Shown: positions 47,686-58,440 of the stretch, piece after piece
How the letters are laid out: each line of letters starts with the position of its first letter
Position numbering within the stretch: position 1 is the first letter of the stretch
From: Anaerobiospirillum sp. NML120448
Lineage (GTDB): Bacteria > Pseudomonadota > Gammaproteobacteria > Enterobacterales > Succinivibrionaceae
Assembly (NCBI RefSeq): GCF_023050945.1
Contig: NZ_JALKIM010000009.1
Location: forward strand, 1-64,000
Direction: 5' to 3'
Length of the DNA: 64,000 nucleotides
Translations under genes and position numbers: made by a program
Notes under the pieces: generated by a model
Told to the model about the DNA's origin: nothing
Seen by the model: the letters and a program-made list of their open reading frames with translations, nothing else
Databases searched by the model: none

Positions 47686-48846
47686 AAAAGCCCAACTGTG
47701 GCAGTTAGTCACCAGCTACTTTTTTGCTCTTGAATCTATCCCTATATTCATGAGCAATTTCTTTAGAACCTCCTAAGGTATGCTAAGAAGCATAAAACTA
47801 TATCTTGCACATCCCTAAAGTTAGGGCTATAGCTCATATACGAGCTAAGCCATCCCTCAATACAAGCAAAGAAACTTAGATCGTAAGCGAAGAAAATATC
47901 TAAGCCCTGAAAAATAGCTTATGCATTCATAGTAGTGCGCCATAAGAATACCATGTCTAAGAGCTTTTAGCCAAACAAATGCAATTATTAATGCAAAACA
48001 GATCAAATAATTGCAAAATTGCAATTACAGCACATAGGTAAAAACTATCAGATATACAACAGCATGAGCGTTGTTTAGACCACTCAATTAACCTAATTTT
48101 AATTATTATTTAATCTAATTGTCATACAAGCAAGGAAATAGCAACTAGGATCATAATAGAAGCAGCCTTGATGCTTGGATACAAGCAGACATTATTTTTT
48201 TAAAGATCGCCGTGTTTCAGGCGCTAAGTTTAAAAAAAATTAATAAAAATAACTTTCTCTTATCCTTAGCAAATTATATACTTATGCATGTGTGAGCTAG
48301 TTATTCGCTAGTAATATTTATTTTTAGTGAAGTTTTGCAAGAAGTATTTGTACTTAAGCTTCTTAATTGGCGTATCCACGGCCCTGTTTTATGGGCAGTG
48401 AGCTTGTTATTGTCTAGTGTCAAAAAAATCTTTGGTTTTTTTTGGAACTTTTTTAATGAGCATATGTCAATATAAATGACACTATAAATAACGCACAGGT
48501 TATAGCTTAAACAAGTGCTTCATTGCTCTTTTAGCAGGCTGTAACCGACACTACTCAAGTGGTTTCTTATTTTTAATATAAGAAACTGGATAGTAGTAAT
48601 ACCCCCTTAAATCAAGCTTTAAAAGTAAGTTTTAGTCATTGTTGTCTTTAACTTAAACTGCAAAGCTGCTACGGTTGCTAATTATATCAAGCATATGGTG
48701 TCCGATTTTTGTGTGGTATTGACTGGCTGTTTATGATTTAGTACACCAAGTCATAAAACTCTTAGTGCTAACCTTTATTTGCCTATTAGTGCATTAAACG
48801 CTAAGAATAGTGTATGAATGAGGTTTCATAATTTCCAGTCCTTGAG

Positions 48847-48921
48847 ATTAGTGAGAAACTACTAATAGCAGTCCGTGCTGCTACGAAATCCTAAATGCAG
48901 AGCAAGCTATTTTAGGATTTC
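48847..48921 (+). ncRNA. candidate structured RNA: three abutting hairpins
   Basis: ATTAGT/ACTAAT (48847-48866), AGCAG/CTGCT (48867-48882) and GAAATCCTAAA/TTTAGGATTTC (48885-48921) are perfect stems of 6, 5 and 11 bp directly next to one another in a region without genes. Strand is not determined by the stems. Confidence 0.35.
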
Positions 48922-49687
48922 TAATATGCTTTAACTTAATTTGTACTGCATAACTTATTGAGGCTTTGTGGTGGGTACAAGAACTAAACAATATCCTTTA
49001 AGAGTAAGTAAGTATCGCTAATTTAAGCGGCGTTATCTTAATTATGTTCTTGGCATTGCTCCTTTTTTCATTCCTTGAGATCGAAATAGGGCTGAGCATA
49101 ATGCACTTAATCTTGTAGGACGTATTAGTTTGTTGTTCACTGTCTGCATTATTCATTGCTTCGGCGCTAGTTGCGAGCATTAGCAGGCCTTGTATAGGCG
49201 CTCTAAATATTAGCACTCCAAGCTGAGGTATTTGTTTAACACAGGGTGGGCAATGTCTGGTTCTGTAATTATGTTAAAGCAGCTGGCACAGTTGATATGA
49301 ACCTTATTGCAACGCTTTTTGACCTGCTTGCCTTAGGTAGCTGCATAGCGCAGCATCGAAAAACCAAAAAGTAGTTGCGTGGAAGCGTACTGGTTCAATG
49401 CGCTCCCTTAAAGCTGGGAACTCCTCCTCATACGCTAAATCTGAGGCCCAGTTGTTGCTGTTTATGAAGGTAAGGTTCTTATTTAAATAGAGTTGTTGAG
49501 GATCACTGAATAACTCGTTCAATAAGAGGTAGCTTTGCTACCTAATATTAACTGCTCTCCAGATTAGAGGCGCTCAACACCTCAATTGGCGACTAACACG
49601 AGCATTTGCGCCTTAGGCTAGATTAAGAACACCACTTGTTCTGGCCAAAAGATAACGTCTGCGATCCTGCGCAACGTAGTCTTGGCT

Positions 49688-49725
49688 CCCCTAGTACAAA
49701 GTAGGTTAGGTACTAGGGGTTCCTA
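49688..49725 (+). terminator. orphan terminator-like hairpin
   Basis: A 10-bp perfect stem CCCCTAGTAC / GTACTAGGGG with a 12-nt loop, then TTCCTAATTTTT. No gene precedes it. Confidence 0.4.
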
Positions 49726-51982
49726 ATTTTTCCCATCTTTTCCGCTACTTAACAACATCCAATCCAATCACCCCCACCAACCCTATCATTTTCTATTCTC
49801 TTTTTTTGCCCTATTAGCTATGACACTCATAATGGCTTGAGAGCAACGAAGAAAATGAGTCTAGGGTAAATACTTGCTATTACATGGTAGCTTATGCCAC
49901 TTAGGCCTATTAGGCGCTCTCTCTTATGCCCGCCTTCTTAGGCTCATATATTTGCCTATGTTTTAAAGCTACGCATTGCACTTACCCAGCATTAGCCCAT
50001 ATTACTTGATGAGCTTTAATCCAAATGGTATGGCTCTTAGCTGTAGGTCAGCGCCATAGCTAAACCTTTATTAACATAGAAAGCCCCAGCTGAGCTTTAG
50101 CCCTACCCTAAGGCTTTGACAAAGCCTCAACACCTAAACATCAAGCAACTGTAGGCCCCCTTAGAGCACTTACTCTTTGCGCTCGTATCTTTGATGAAAA
50201 TGGATTTGGTCTATTGAGACAAGCTGTACTTTCCCCTAGCATTGCTCAAGCAAAGATCTAGGAGGCAATTGATTTGAAATGGCTAAGATTTTACTTGCGT
50301 TAATAAGCAGGCAAGTGATTAGGCTAAGGGTTTTACTTGGACAAATAGGCAGGAAAGTGAAGGACTAAGAGTCAGAATAATAATTGAAAAGAGCTTTGCT
50401 AGTTTTGAGACACAGAAAGCCAAGCAATAGATACAACAGGAAAATTTAAAAAAAATAGAGACCAGCTCTATTATTTTTATAGCGATTTAAAACTACTGCA
50501 ATTTTTGCATAGTGGCAGTTTTAATCGTTTGTTTGACATAATTTTTTATTCAGCTTATGTAAAAGCATATGACAACAAAGAAGACTTTTCTCGATAAAGC
50601 CTCCTGTCCCAGAATGTATATGAAAAAGACTATACATCAAGCATATTACCTTAACATCGAAGCTAGTACTTTCTTCTCAGTCTTAATAACACGAATGTTC
50701 TGCCTTTATACAGCACCATTTCCCTATCTCGTGAGGGCTTAGCTACTGCTCATCTCCAAACCAGGACCAGAATACTAGAGCTCCGATTTTTGAAGCACTT
50801 ACCATAATAGGCTTACGCACATACCTAGTTATGGCTCACGTTGCACTCTAACTACTCTGTTGGCTTTCCTTAATTAAAAGGTCCGCCATTGAAGAGGCTT
50901 TATAGAAATCGGAAGCAAGGTTTCCCTTATCTTCCTAGACTTGCTAGAACAGTAATAACGTGCTCTGCAAAATTTCAACGCTCAACTCTCCTCTTAGAGT
51001 ATGAGCAGCAAAACTTTGTTTCACACTTCTGCCGTCACAAATCATATATATACTTTCTCATAAAAAGAGCTTAATTTCTATTAAAACTTTATATTTTTTT
51101 ATTGATTATGTTTTTGGTAATGCTTTTGCTTTATTTATGGGCTTTGTAACATAGCTACAAAATGAACTTTGTAAGTGAATCTTCATCGAACTTGTCATAC
51201 AAGCATTATAAAAGATTATTAAAACCTAGATTAAATGGGTAAATTACCCCTAAATAACTATTTTTCTAGATATAAATCAAGGCTTGCCAACATTACAAGT
51301 AAAACGAATTATTTGTCAAAAATATGCTCTAGTCCTTACTTTAATCACACGAAATAAATAAGGTCTAAAGATTTGTAAAAGCGCATTTAATAGCCATTTA
51401 CTGTCTCATTTACTAAGTTTTACGGTCAAATTTGCAATATTTAGACAAAATTACCACTACACTGCAACTCTAAACATTATTTTCAGTATCTGACCTTATT
51501 AAAATCTCCCTTTAAATGGCTCATTTACAATAGATTTAGCTCATAAAATGTTACTTAACAATGTAACAGTCTCTTCTTAAGCATCCCCTACTCTTAACTA
51601 TATCCAAATATATCTATTAATAAACATATTTATAAAGTAACTTTAATAAAAGTACCTAGCTTCACTGAGCTTAACCCTATCAAACCTCCACCCATTAAGC
51701 ATCTGTAAGCAAACTAGCTTTGCCACCACTATTCTCTGGCAAAATCCAAGCTAACACTCAAAGCTAAAGCTAAAACCGAGACCAAGACCAAGACCAATGC
51801 CACCCTACCTATGCACTATGCTTGATACCAAGCATATCCCACGTTCATTAGCAACAATCAAAAATACTGTAACAATCTATAAGCAGTTTTAGCTCTAATA
51901 ATGCAGCCTCTCCCCTCGATTCAATACAAATCAAAGCAGCATTAGCTCTATAAACTTTAAAGCAGTAAATCATTTTTAGTAT

Positions 51983-52303
51983 CAGTACCTACCTGCCCGC
52001 CTGCCCCAGCCTTTAAAGAGCTCAGCACAGATTCACCTACTTCTACTGCTCCTTTTAGCCTCAATAGGCATACCTCCATTAGTAAGTTGGCTAAATATCT
52101 AAGGAACTATTAGAGAGCTGCAACATTGCAAAGCACAGCTTCCTTTGATTAGCTCTATATATTTTCCCAGTACCTATCTGACCAGCTTTTCAAAGATCCC
52201 AACACAGCTTCACATACTTCTACTACTACTGACCCTTTTAGTCTCATTTCGTTAAGCAGCTATTAGTAAGTTAGCTACATACCAAAGCAGCTCTTAGAGA
52301 GCT
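51983..52303. repeat. diverged direct duplication, two copies of about 137 bp
   Basis: 51983-52119 and 52168-52303 share the order CAGTACCTA, CTT-x-AAAGA, CACAG-TTCAC, ACTTCTACT, CCTTTTAG, CATTAGTAAGTT and TTAGAGAGCT with scattered substitutions. The common TAGCTCTATA upstream of each suggests an original unit of about 185 bp. Confidence 0.7.
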
Positions 52304-52932
52304 TTAACTTTTTTACTCTCAGCTTCGATTTTGATTGAGTGCTAGTCGAGCCTGTTAATAATCAAGATCACTTTATAAGGGGCAAAGACTGTAATGTAAT
52401 CTTGCAATGATTTTTAATCAGGGTAATAGTCATGCGTAGGTTTGCTGCTACTTACTATTAATTCACTTTGTTGATAAGCCGCAGATGATACTGTCACTTG
52501 TGCGTGAGCTTATGCTTGTGCTTGTGCTTATGCTAAGGCTAGGAATGAAGAGTTGGAGTGATTGTCTGAGGCTGTATGTATAGGCCTGTTTTTTTTAGCA
52601 GGGTACCAGGAACATTACGCTGGGCACAGTACTCAGTGCGCTGAACACTGGGCTCAGGACACAGGGCACTGGTGCTGCTTGAGATGGTGCGGGGTAGATT
52701 TTGGCTGTGAACTTTATTTGTGGGCAATGTAATGTTTCATATTTACAATCCATTATTGATTTTTTGCATTTTGTTGCATTGAGCGGATGCTAATTTTACT
52801 AGATAGAGCTGTTAATTTTTTCATCGTTATAACTCTATAAACTCAATTGTTACCAAGGTTTTTAATATATTTGCAACAGTACAAATCAATCAACAATCCC
52901 GTAAATATCAATGTCATTTACATTAAAAGTTA

Positions 52933-52948
52933 TTTGATGTAGGTCACA
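52933..52948 (+). promoter_or_regulatory. candidate CRP site of the sucrose permease gene
   Basis: TTTGATGTAGGTCACA has one mismatch to TGTGA-N6-TCACA and lies 158 bases before the start codon. CRP itself is encoded at 19 kb. Confidence 0.5.
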
Positions 52949-53105
52949 ATATATGAAATATTTCTTGAAAGTTTTTTAGTATTTTTGCATTATATTGAGC
53001 GTTGTTGCAATGTTACATTTGTTGCATATATGTTTCTTTTAACAACAATTTTTGAATATTAATTTTCGGTTGTTGTTGTAGCTGTTGTTGTGTGAGGACT
53101 ACTAG

Positions 53106-54374
53106 ATGACTGGCAAGCCTTCTTTCTTTGCTGTTATGCGCAATATGGGCAAAGAATTCTACCTTCTTTCCTTAATGCTATATTTCTTCTTTATTTCTTG
53201 GGCAGGTTGTTATTCCTTATTAGCTGTTTGGCTAAAAGAATTCTTTAAACTCTCAGGCTCAGAAATTGGTTTTGCCTATGCTGTTTTCTCTGTGACTGCT
53301 TTATGCCTATCTCCAGTTTATGGCATGATTCAGGACAAATTAATCTTACGTCGTCATCTTTTAACTGTAATTGGCGTACTTCTTTGCTTATGTGGCCCTT
53401 ACTATATTTTCGTTGTTGAGCCACTCTTAAGAATGAACGTTTTAGTTGGTGGCGTTGCTATCGGTTTATATATGGGCTTTGCCTTTAATGCTGGTATCGG
53501 TGCTTTAGAGTCTTATACTGAGCGTTTTGGTCGTGTTGCAGGCTTTGAGTTTGGTCACGCACGTACCTCTGGTGCTTTAGGTTGGGCCTCAGCTGTTGCT
53601 ATTACTGGTATCTTGATTAACATCGATCCACACTACAACTTCATCATTTCATCTGTTGCTGGTGTTATCTTCTTAATCTTGCTTGCTTTATTAAATACTG
53701 CCAATGACTACTCTAAGAAGATGCTTGAAAACTACGAGAGCAATGATCAGAAAAAGGCTTCTTTTAGCGAGTTAGGCAACTTAGCTAAGCATGGCGGTTT
53801 CTGGGCAGTAATTATTTATGTAGTAGGCTCTTCAATCTACGGCGTTTATGATCAGCAATTCCAAGTATTCTTTGTTTCTAAGTTCGAAGATGCTGCTGAA
53901 GGTACCCGTATGTATGGATTCTTAAACTCTTCTCAAGTGTTCTTAGAGGCTGCCTGTACTTTTGCTGCTCCATTCGTAGTTAATAAGATTGGCGCTAAGA
54001 ATGGTTTACTCTTAGCTGGTACCATTATGTTCATTCGTATCGGTGGTTCTGGTTTAGTAGAGTCTCCTTTAGCAATTTCCGCTATCAAGCTCTTACACGC
54101 TCCAGAAGTTCCTTTAGTAATTGTTTCTTTCTTTAAGTACATTACTACTCGCTTCAATCCTGCTTTATCATCCACTATATACTTAGTAGCCTTTATCATG
54201 GTAGGCCAAATTATTTCAGCTGCATTATCCCCAATCGCTGGTTACTTCTATGACTCCATGGGCTTTGGTAATACCTACTTAATGATGTCTGGCTTAGTAC
54301 TTGTTACCACCATCTTGTCTTTCTTCTTATTATCCAATAAGACCTTAGAAGGCACCTCAGAGAGCAATATCTAA
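53106..54374 (+). CDS. cscB: sucrose:H+ symporter of the LacY/CscB family
   Basis: 422 aa, twelve transmembrane helices, oligosaccharide:H+ symporter group of the major facilitator superfamily. Visible family features: an aromatic-rich first helix FYLLSLMLYFFFISWAGCYSLLAVWL, then LSGSEIGFAYAVFSVTALCLSPVYGMIQDKLILRRHLL (the loop 2-3 motif with DKL). GIGALESYTERFGRVAGFEFGHARTSGALGWA includes the Glu and Arg of helices 4 and 5 that bind sugar in LacY. AFIMVGQIISAALSPIAGYFYDSMGFGNTYLMM closes the protein. Called sucrose-specific because the next gene is a sucrose hydrolase. The start ATG follows GAGGACTACTAG. Confidence 0.88.
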   Translation: MTGKPSFFAVMRNMGKEFYLLSLMLYFFFISWAGCYSLLAVWLKEFFKLSGSEIGFAYAVFSVTALCLSPVYGMIQDKLILRRHLLTVIGVLLCLCGPYYIFVVEPLLRMNVLVGGVAIGLYMGFAFNAGIGALESYTERFGRVAGFEFGHARTSGALGWASAVAITGILINIDPHYNFIISSVAGVIFLILLALLNTANDYSKKMLENYESNDQKKASFSELGNLAKHGGFWAVIIYVVGSSIYGVYDQQFQVFFVSKFEDAAEGTRMYGFLNSSQVFLEAACTFAAPFVVNKIGAKNGLLLAGTIMFIRIGGSGLVESPLAISAIKLLHAPEVPLVIVSFFKYITTRFNPALSSTIYLVAFIMVGQIISAALSPIAGYFYDSMGFGNTYLMMSGLVLVTTILSFFLLSNKTLEGTSESNI

Positions 54375-54383
54375 AGCTCCAAC

Positions 54384-54429
54384 GCTCCTAGTTAAGTATT
54401 TACTATTACTTACTAGGGGCTTTTCTTTT
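54384..54429 (+). terminator. hairpin between cscB and cscA
   Basis: GCTCCTAGT-t-AAG pairs with CTTACTAGGGGC and is followed by TTTTCTTTT. It probably terminates part of the transcripts. Confidence 0.75.
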
Positions 54430-54524
54430 GTCATTATTTACATATACAGACTTTTGTAAAATTAATTGTAATAATGACTGACTGACCGACTTTTACTTTA
54501 TATCTTTAGATTTAGGAGTTTGCC

Positions 54525-55997
54525 ATGTTAGACCAAACCAAGCATCAAGAGGCACTTGCTAAGGCTAATGCCTATATTAAAGAGCATGCTAATGAAGTTA
54601 ATAAGCGCTTTTATCCAAACTTCCACTTAGCAGCACCTTATGGCTGGATTAATGATCCTAATGGCTTTTGCTATGCTTTAGGCAAGTATCATATTTTCTA
54701 CCAGTTCTACCCTTATGATTCAAAGTGGGGCCCAATGCACTGGGGCCACGCCACTTCAACTGATTTAATTCATTGGGAGCACCAAGAAGTAGCTTTAGCA
54801 CCTTCTGAGGACTTTGATATTAGCGGTTGCTTCTCAGGTTCTGCTATTGAACATGATGGCAAACTTTACATTATGTACACTGGCCACCATGTATTTGTTG
54901 AAGCTGGCGATGACTCCATTTTCCGTGAGGTACAGGTTTTAGCTGTTAGTGAAGACGGCATTCACTTTAAGAAGATCGGCCCAGTTATCGAGCCAGAGGA
55001 AGGTATTATTCACTTCCGTGATCCAAAGGTATGGAAAGATGACACTGGTCTATTCCACATGATCTTTGGTGTTTGCAATTTACAAAACGCCGGTGAGATT
55101 CGCCACTACACCTCTAAAGATTTATTAAACTGGGACTTTGTCTCTATTATTAAAGAGATGGAAGACAATGCCTTTATGTATGAGTGCCCAGACTTCTTTG
55201 AGGTAAATGACAACAAGTGGATTTTAGCCACCTCCCCAATGGGACAGGCTCCACAAGGATACAACCGTCAAAACCCTTCTGTAAACTCCTGGCAGTCTGG
55301 CTCCTTTGATGGCAAGAGCTTTACTCCAGATACCAAGCTTTACGAAGTTGACCACGGCCACGACTTCTATGCTACTCAGTCTACTGGCACCCCAGATGGT
55401 CGCCGTATTGTTTTAGCTTGGATGAACATGTGGAAGCTTCCATTCTTAAATTACCCAGAGCACTGGTGCGGCGCTTTAACCTTACCACGTGAAATCTCCT
55501 TTAAGGATGGCCACATTTATCAGAAGCCTGTTCGTGAGGTAGAGTCCTTACGCTTAGCTAAGACTGAGTATAGCGATGCTGATTGCACCTTAAAGTCAAC
55601 TATTAAGGCTATTAGCAACAATAGCGCTACTGAGCTCAACTTTAGCTTTAAGCCTTCTGATAACGATGCTGAGCAGTATGGTATTGCCATTGGCAACTCT
55701 ATTCGTCTCTATGTAGATCGTCAGACTAAGACCTTAACCCTCTTCCGTCTAGACTTAAATGCTACCTCTTACCGTGCCCTACCTATTAGCTGGGACGAGG
55801 AGCATAAGTTACAGATCTTTATTGATAATTCCTCAATTGAGGTCTTTATCGATGATGGCCACGATGCTATGACCACTAACTTCTTTGGCACTGATCACTC
55901 CATTAGCATTTATGCTACTAATGGTCAGGCAAGCTTCAAGGGCCTTACTGTATATGACTTAGAGCGTCCTTTATTCAACGCTCCTTTGTTCAAATAA
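54525..55997 (+). CDS. cscA: GH32 sucrose hydrolase (invertase)
   Basis: 490 aa, intracellular (no signal peptide), hydrolyses sucrose to glucose and fructose. Five-bladed beta-propeller of glycoside hydrolase family 32 with the catalytic triad visible: nucleophile Asp44 in WINDPNG, transition-state stabiliser Asp166 in FRDPK, acid/base Glu220 in ECPD. It is followed by a C-terminal beta-sandwich (residues about 345-490, SSIEVFIDDG). Because the neighbouring permease is a non-phosphorylating symporter, free sucrose rather than sucrose-6-phosphate is the likely substrate. AGGAG lies before the ATG. No fructokinase is adjacent. Confidence 0.95.
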   Translation: MLDQTKHQEALAKANAYIKEHANEVNKRFYPNFHLAAPYGWINDPNGFCYALGKYHIFYQFYPYDSKWGPMHWGHATSTDLIHWEHQEVALAPSEDFDISGCFSGSAIEHDGKLYIMYTGHHVFVEAGDDSIFREVQVLAVSEDGIHFKKIGPVIEPEEGIIHFRDPKVWKDDTGLFHMIFGVCNLQNAGEIRHYTSKDLLNWDFVSIIKEMEDNAFMYECPDFFEVNDNKWILATSPMGQAPQGYNRQNPSVNSWQSGSFDGKSFTPDTKLYEVDHGHDFYATQSTGTPDGRRIVLAWMNMWKLPFLNYPEHWCGALTLPREISFKDGHIYQKPVREVESLRLAKTEYSDADCTLKSTIKAISNNSATELNFSFKPSDNDAEQYGIAIGNSIRLYVDRQTKTLTLFRLDLNATSYRALPISWDEEHKLQIFIDNSSIEVFIDDGHDAMTTNFFGTDHSISIYATNGQASFKGLTVYDLERPLFNAPLFK

Positions 55998-56023
55998 GAA
56001 TCCAAATAAGTTCATCCTAGGAT

Positions 56024-56078
56024 AATGGCTATAGCTACCTAAAAGACTATCTCCTTTTAGGTGCTATAGCCATTTTTG
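56024..56078 (+). terminator. strong terminator of cscA
   Basis: A 22-bp nearly perfect stem (AATGGCTATAGC-ACCTAAAAG and complement) with a short loop, then TTTTT. Confidence 0.92.
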
Positions 56079-56534
56079 TATTATTTGGGCTAATTTTCAC
56101 TTTGTAGGTTCTTAAGCTCTGCCCCAGGCTATTGGTAATTGGTAATTGCTAAGATGCTTCTATAGTTTATGAAGGGCTCATAAGCGCCACATGATTATAA
56201 GATTAGAAATAGTCGGCAAGGAATAGTAGCTTGGAACTATAGGTGCAAACTCTTATAGGGGTAGGCAAATGAAAGTTTCCGAAAGTTTATTAACAACTAT
56301 ACCTGCCTTGGAGCAGACATTATCTTTAATGATGTTGATGTTGACAGTAAGCGAACTTTCAAAAACTTTCACTAGCAGGCCAATAAGGCCCACAACAGTG
56401 ACGAAAATAGGTTAACCTTGATACGCAGGAGCTCCAAGGGCAAGTCCGTGGGAGTTGGTCAGCATTTTTGATTATTTACCCCCAAGCAAGCACGTTAAAG
56501 CCGCTTATTTTTCTAGCTGTAATAATTTAAGAGA
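56079..56534. other. intergenic between convergent genes, no gene seen
   Basis: Contains an inverted pair GAAAGTTT...AACTTTC (56271 and 56352 regions); otherwise nothing recognisable. Confidence 0.35.
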
Positions 56535-56585
56535 GCAAAAAACAACACGGGCCATGCTCCTTGTGGAGTGGCCCGTGTTTTTAAG
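56535..56585 (-). terminator. terminator of the epimerase gene, bidirectional
   Basis: The stem AACACGGGCCA-tg-CTCC / GGAG-TGGCCCGTGTT has T-runs on both strands. Confidence 0.9.
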
Positions 56586-56611
56586 CATCAGCCTGACTTA
56601 TAAGTTAGTAG

Positions 56612-57505
56612 CTACACTACTTGCTTGAGAGCACCAATAATATAAGTTAAGGTGTAGTACTGCTGCTCTTTTAGAGTAATGAGACCAATACCGTTGTTAA
56701 ACGCATTGGCTGGACAGCTCATAGGTTCTACTGCTAAGCACTTACGTCCTAACTTTTCAGGAGTAAAGAGCTGCATGTATGGAGCATTGGTCTTACAATA
56801 AACCTTTAACTGTTTGTTCTCCAAAATGACAGTATTCATTCTGGTAGAATCTTGAGATAAAAAGCAGTGATCAATACAACGATCCCCTATTTCCTTACCC
56901 TCAATAAAGTTAAAGTCCATATCATCTACATTAGTCAAGGTATCAGGGGTAAGACGCTCTGTTAGACTATAGACATGCTTAAATGGCATAGTAAGCTTAC
57001 AGTTATCAATAAGCTCACCATCACAAGTAATGTAAGGGTGCATACCTACGCCATAAGGAGCATCGCTCTTACCTACATTCTTTGCAGTAATATCAATCTT
57101 TAAACCCATGCCGTCAATAACTTCATAAGAAGCAGTAAGAGCAATTAAGAATGGATAGCCATAAATTGGACTTACATAGGTCTCAAGCACTAAAGATGAC
57201 TGGCTAATGGAGGAAATACTCCACTCCTTCCATGCTACTAAACCGTGACTAGCACTATTGGTTTTAAAGTCAGTAATTGGAAGTTGGTACTCTTTGTCGT
57301 TGAAAGTATACTTGCCATCAGTAATACGATTTGGCCATGGAGCTAAGATTTTTCCTTGATAAGCTACTGGTATAGTCTGAGGATTGAAAGGCATAGTAAT
57401 ATCCATGCCCATATACTTAAGGCTAGCAATCGCACCACCCATAGTGACGATAGTGGCAGTATAGTCATTAGATAATAGGTTAATTGTATTGCCACTTAAA
57501 TGCAT
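56612..57505 (-). CDS. aldose 1-epimerase family protein
   Basis: 297 aa from the ATG at 57505, chosen because AGGGGG precedes it and the upstream frame is only a hydrophobic leader of intergenic character. GalM-like beta-sandwich: LAPWPNRITDGKYTFNDKEYQLPITDFKTNSASHG with the substrate-binding Arg and first catalytic His region, GVGMHPYI with the second His, and EPMSCPANAFNNG near the end. The last motif marks the YphB/YihR-like branch rather than classical GalM. Expected role: interconversion of alpha and beta anomers of an aldose, here plausibly glucose released by the sucrose hydrolase encoded convergently. Monocistronic. Confidence 0.85.
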   Translation of the reverse strand: MHLSGNTINLLSNDYTATIVTMGGAIASLKYMGMDITMPFNPQTIPVAYQGKILAPWPNRITDGKYTFNDKEYQLPITDFKTNSASHGLVAWKEWSISSISQSSLVLETYVSPIYGYPFLIALTASYEVIDGMGLKIDITAKNVGKSDAPYGVGMHPYITCDGELIDNCKLTMPFKHVYSLTERLTPDTLTNVDDMDFNFIEGKEIGDRCIDHCFLSQDSTRMNTVILENKQLKVYCKTNAPYMQLFTPEKLGRKCLAVEPMSCPANAFNNGIGLITLKEQQYYTLTYIIGALKQVV

Positions 57506-57837
57506 GATAAACCCCCTAAAGCTTTTGATAATTAGTAATAAAAGATCCAAGATAATTGGGGCATACAATACATAAAAACCTTATGTCTTGGAGCTCTTAG
57601 CAAGTTGTATTCAGCTTTTTAAATAGCAGCGACAAGTTGGTTTTCCAACCTTAGAGAAATTTGATCTAATGAAATTAGTGCATGTAGTTATTACAAAACT
57701 GCCACTTAATTGCCACAACACTATGATATTAATACAAAATCGGTATCTAGAAAAGTAGGAATAATTGGCACTACTTCTAAGCTCACATTTTTTGCAACTG
57801 CTGCAAGCAAGTTATCAAAGATAAATATGCTATGCGC
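57506..57837. other. intergenic, no gene seen
   Basis: AT-rich promoter region of the epimerase gene. A short frame at 57710-57898 has no ribosome-binding site. Confidence 0.35.
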
Positions 57838-58440
57838 CTACTGCTTCTTAGGAACTTTATTTCCTTGGGCATCTAAAGTCCAATCTAAATCTAAATAAAG
57901 CTCAGAAAAGTCATCCCAACTAGAGCTCTTATCCATGCGTGCCCCCTCAGAGGCTTCTGCTTTAATACTATCTAACACTTGTTGATTAACTTCGAATTCT
58001 TTGAACTTTTCATAACACTTATTGTTTAAGTGAACAAAGTGTTTATGCCAATAAGTAGAATTGTAATCACGAGCATTTATTCTATCGTAGTCATCCATCC
58101 CTTCAATGAGACCACCATATACTAAAATACTGCTACGAGTCATACCGATTTGCTCTAAGATCTCATCAGTGGATAAATACTTAATCAGCTCTGCTTTGAC
58201 CATAAGGTCAACACGCATATCGCTCTCCTCTATTAAGGCTTGCCATCCAGCGTCAGGTAGACTTTTTAATACTGACATATAGTCGTGGACAACAGAAACA
58301 CCCATCATACAGGAGCGCTGATCTTTAAAATTGTCAGCAAATTTTTCTAATGCTTGAGGATGCTCGGCCCAAGCGCTATTAATAGCAGTGCTTAAGAGCA
58401 ACAAGGCTCCTACCAATGTCTTTTTAGCAAACTTAGCCAT
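57838..58440 (-). CDS. secreted protein of unknown function
   Basis: 200 aa, no family recognised. A clear signal peptide (MAKFAKKTLVGALLLLSTAINSAWA-EH, cleavage near residue 25) implies a periplasmic or secreted protein. The mature part is mostly helical and acidic, with two Cys (SCMMGVSVVHDYM and NNKCYEKF) that could form a disulfide, and a Trp/Asp-rich C-terminus. GAGGAT lies seven bases before the ATG. No operon partner; the next gene upstream in the - direction is the WYL regulator, after a terminator. Confidence 0.7.
   Translation of the reverse strand: MAKFAKKTLVGALLLLSTAINSAWAEHPQALEKFADNFKDQRSCMMGVSVVHDYMSVLKSLPDAGWQALIEESDMRVDLMVKAELIKYLSTDEILEQIGMTRSSILVYGGLIEGMDDYDRINARDYNSTYWHKHFVHLNNKCYEKFKEFEVNQQVLDSIKAEASEGARMDKSSSWDDFSELYLDLDWTLDAQGNKVPKKQ

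Larger units (their letters stand above)
47314..53105. other. 5.8-kb gene desert
   Basis: No convincing gene on either strand. A - strand frame at 49304-49522 (72 aa, TTG start, containing NNWASDLAYEEEFPALRERIEPVRFHATTFWFFDAALCSYL) has protein-like composition but no ribosome-binding site, and could be a gene relic. Other contents: twin LacI-type operators (47598-47685), hairpins at 48551-48596 (GTTTCTTAT/ATAAGAAAC, with CTACT/AGTAG outside), 48847-48921, 49527-49543 (AGGTAGC/GCTACCT), 49688-49719 and 50482-50529, a 42-bp imperfect tandem repeat at 50281-50365, and a diverged direct duplication (51983-52303). No rRNA, tRNA or tmRNA signature was seen. Confidence 0.5.
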
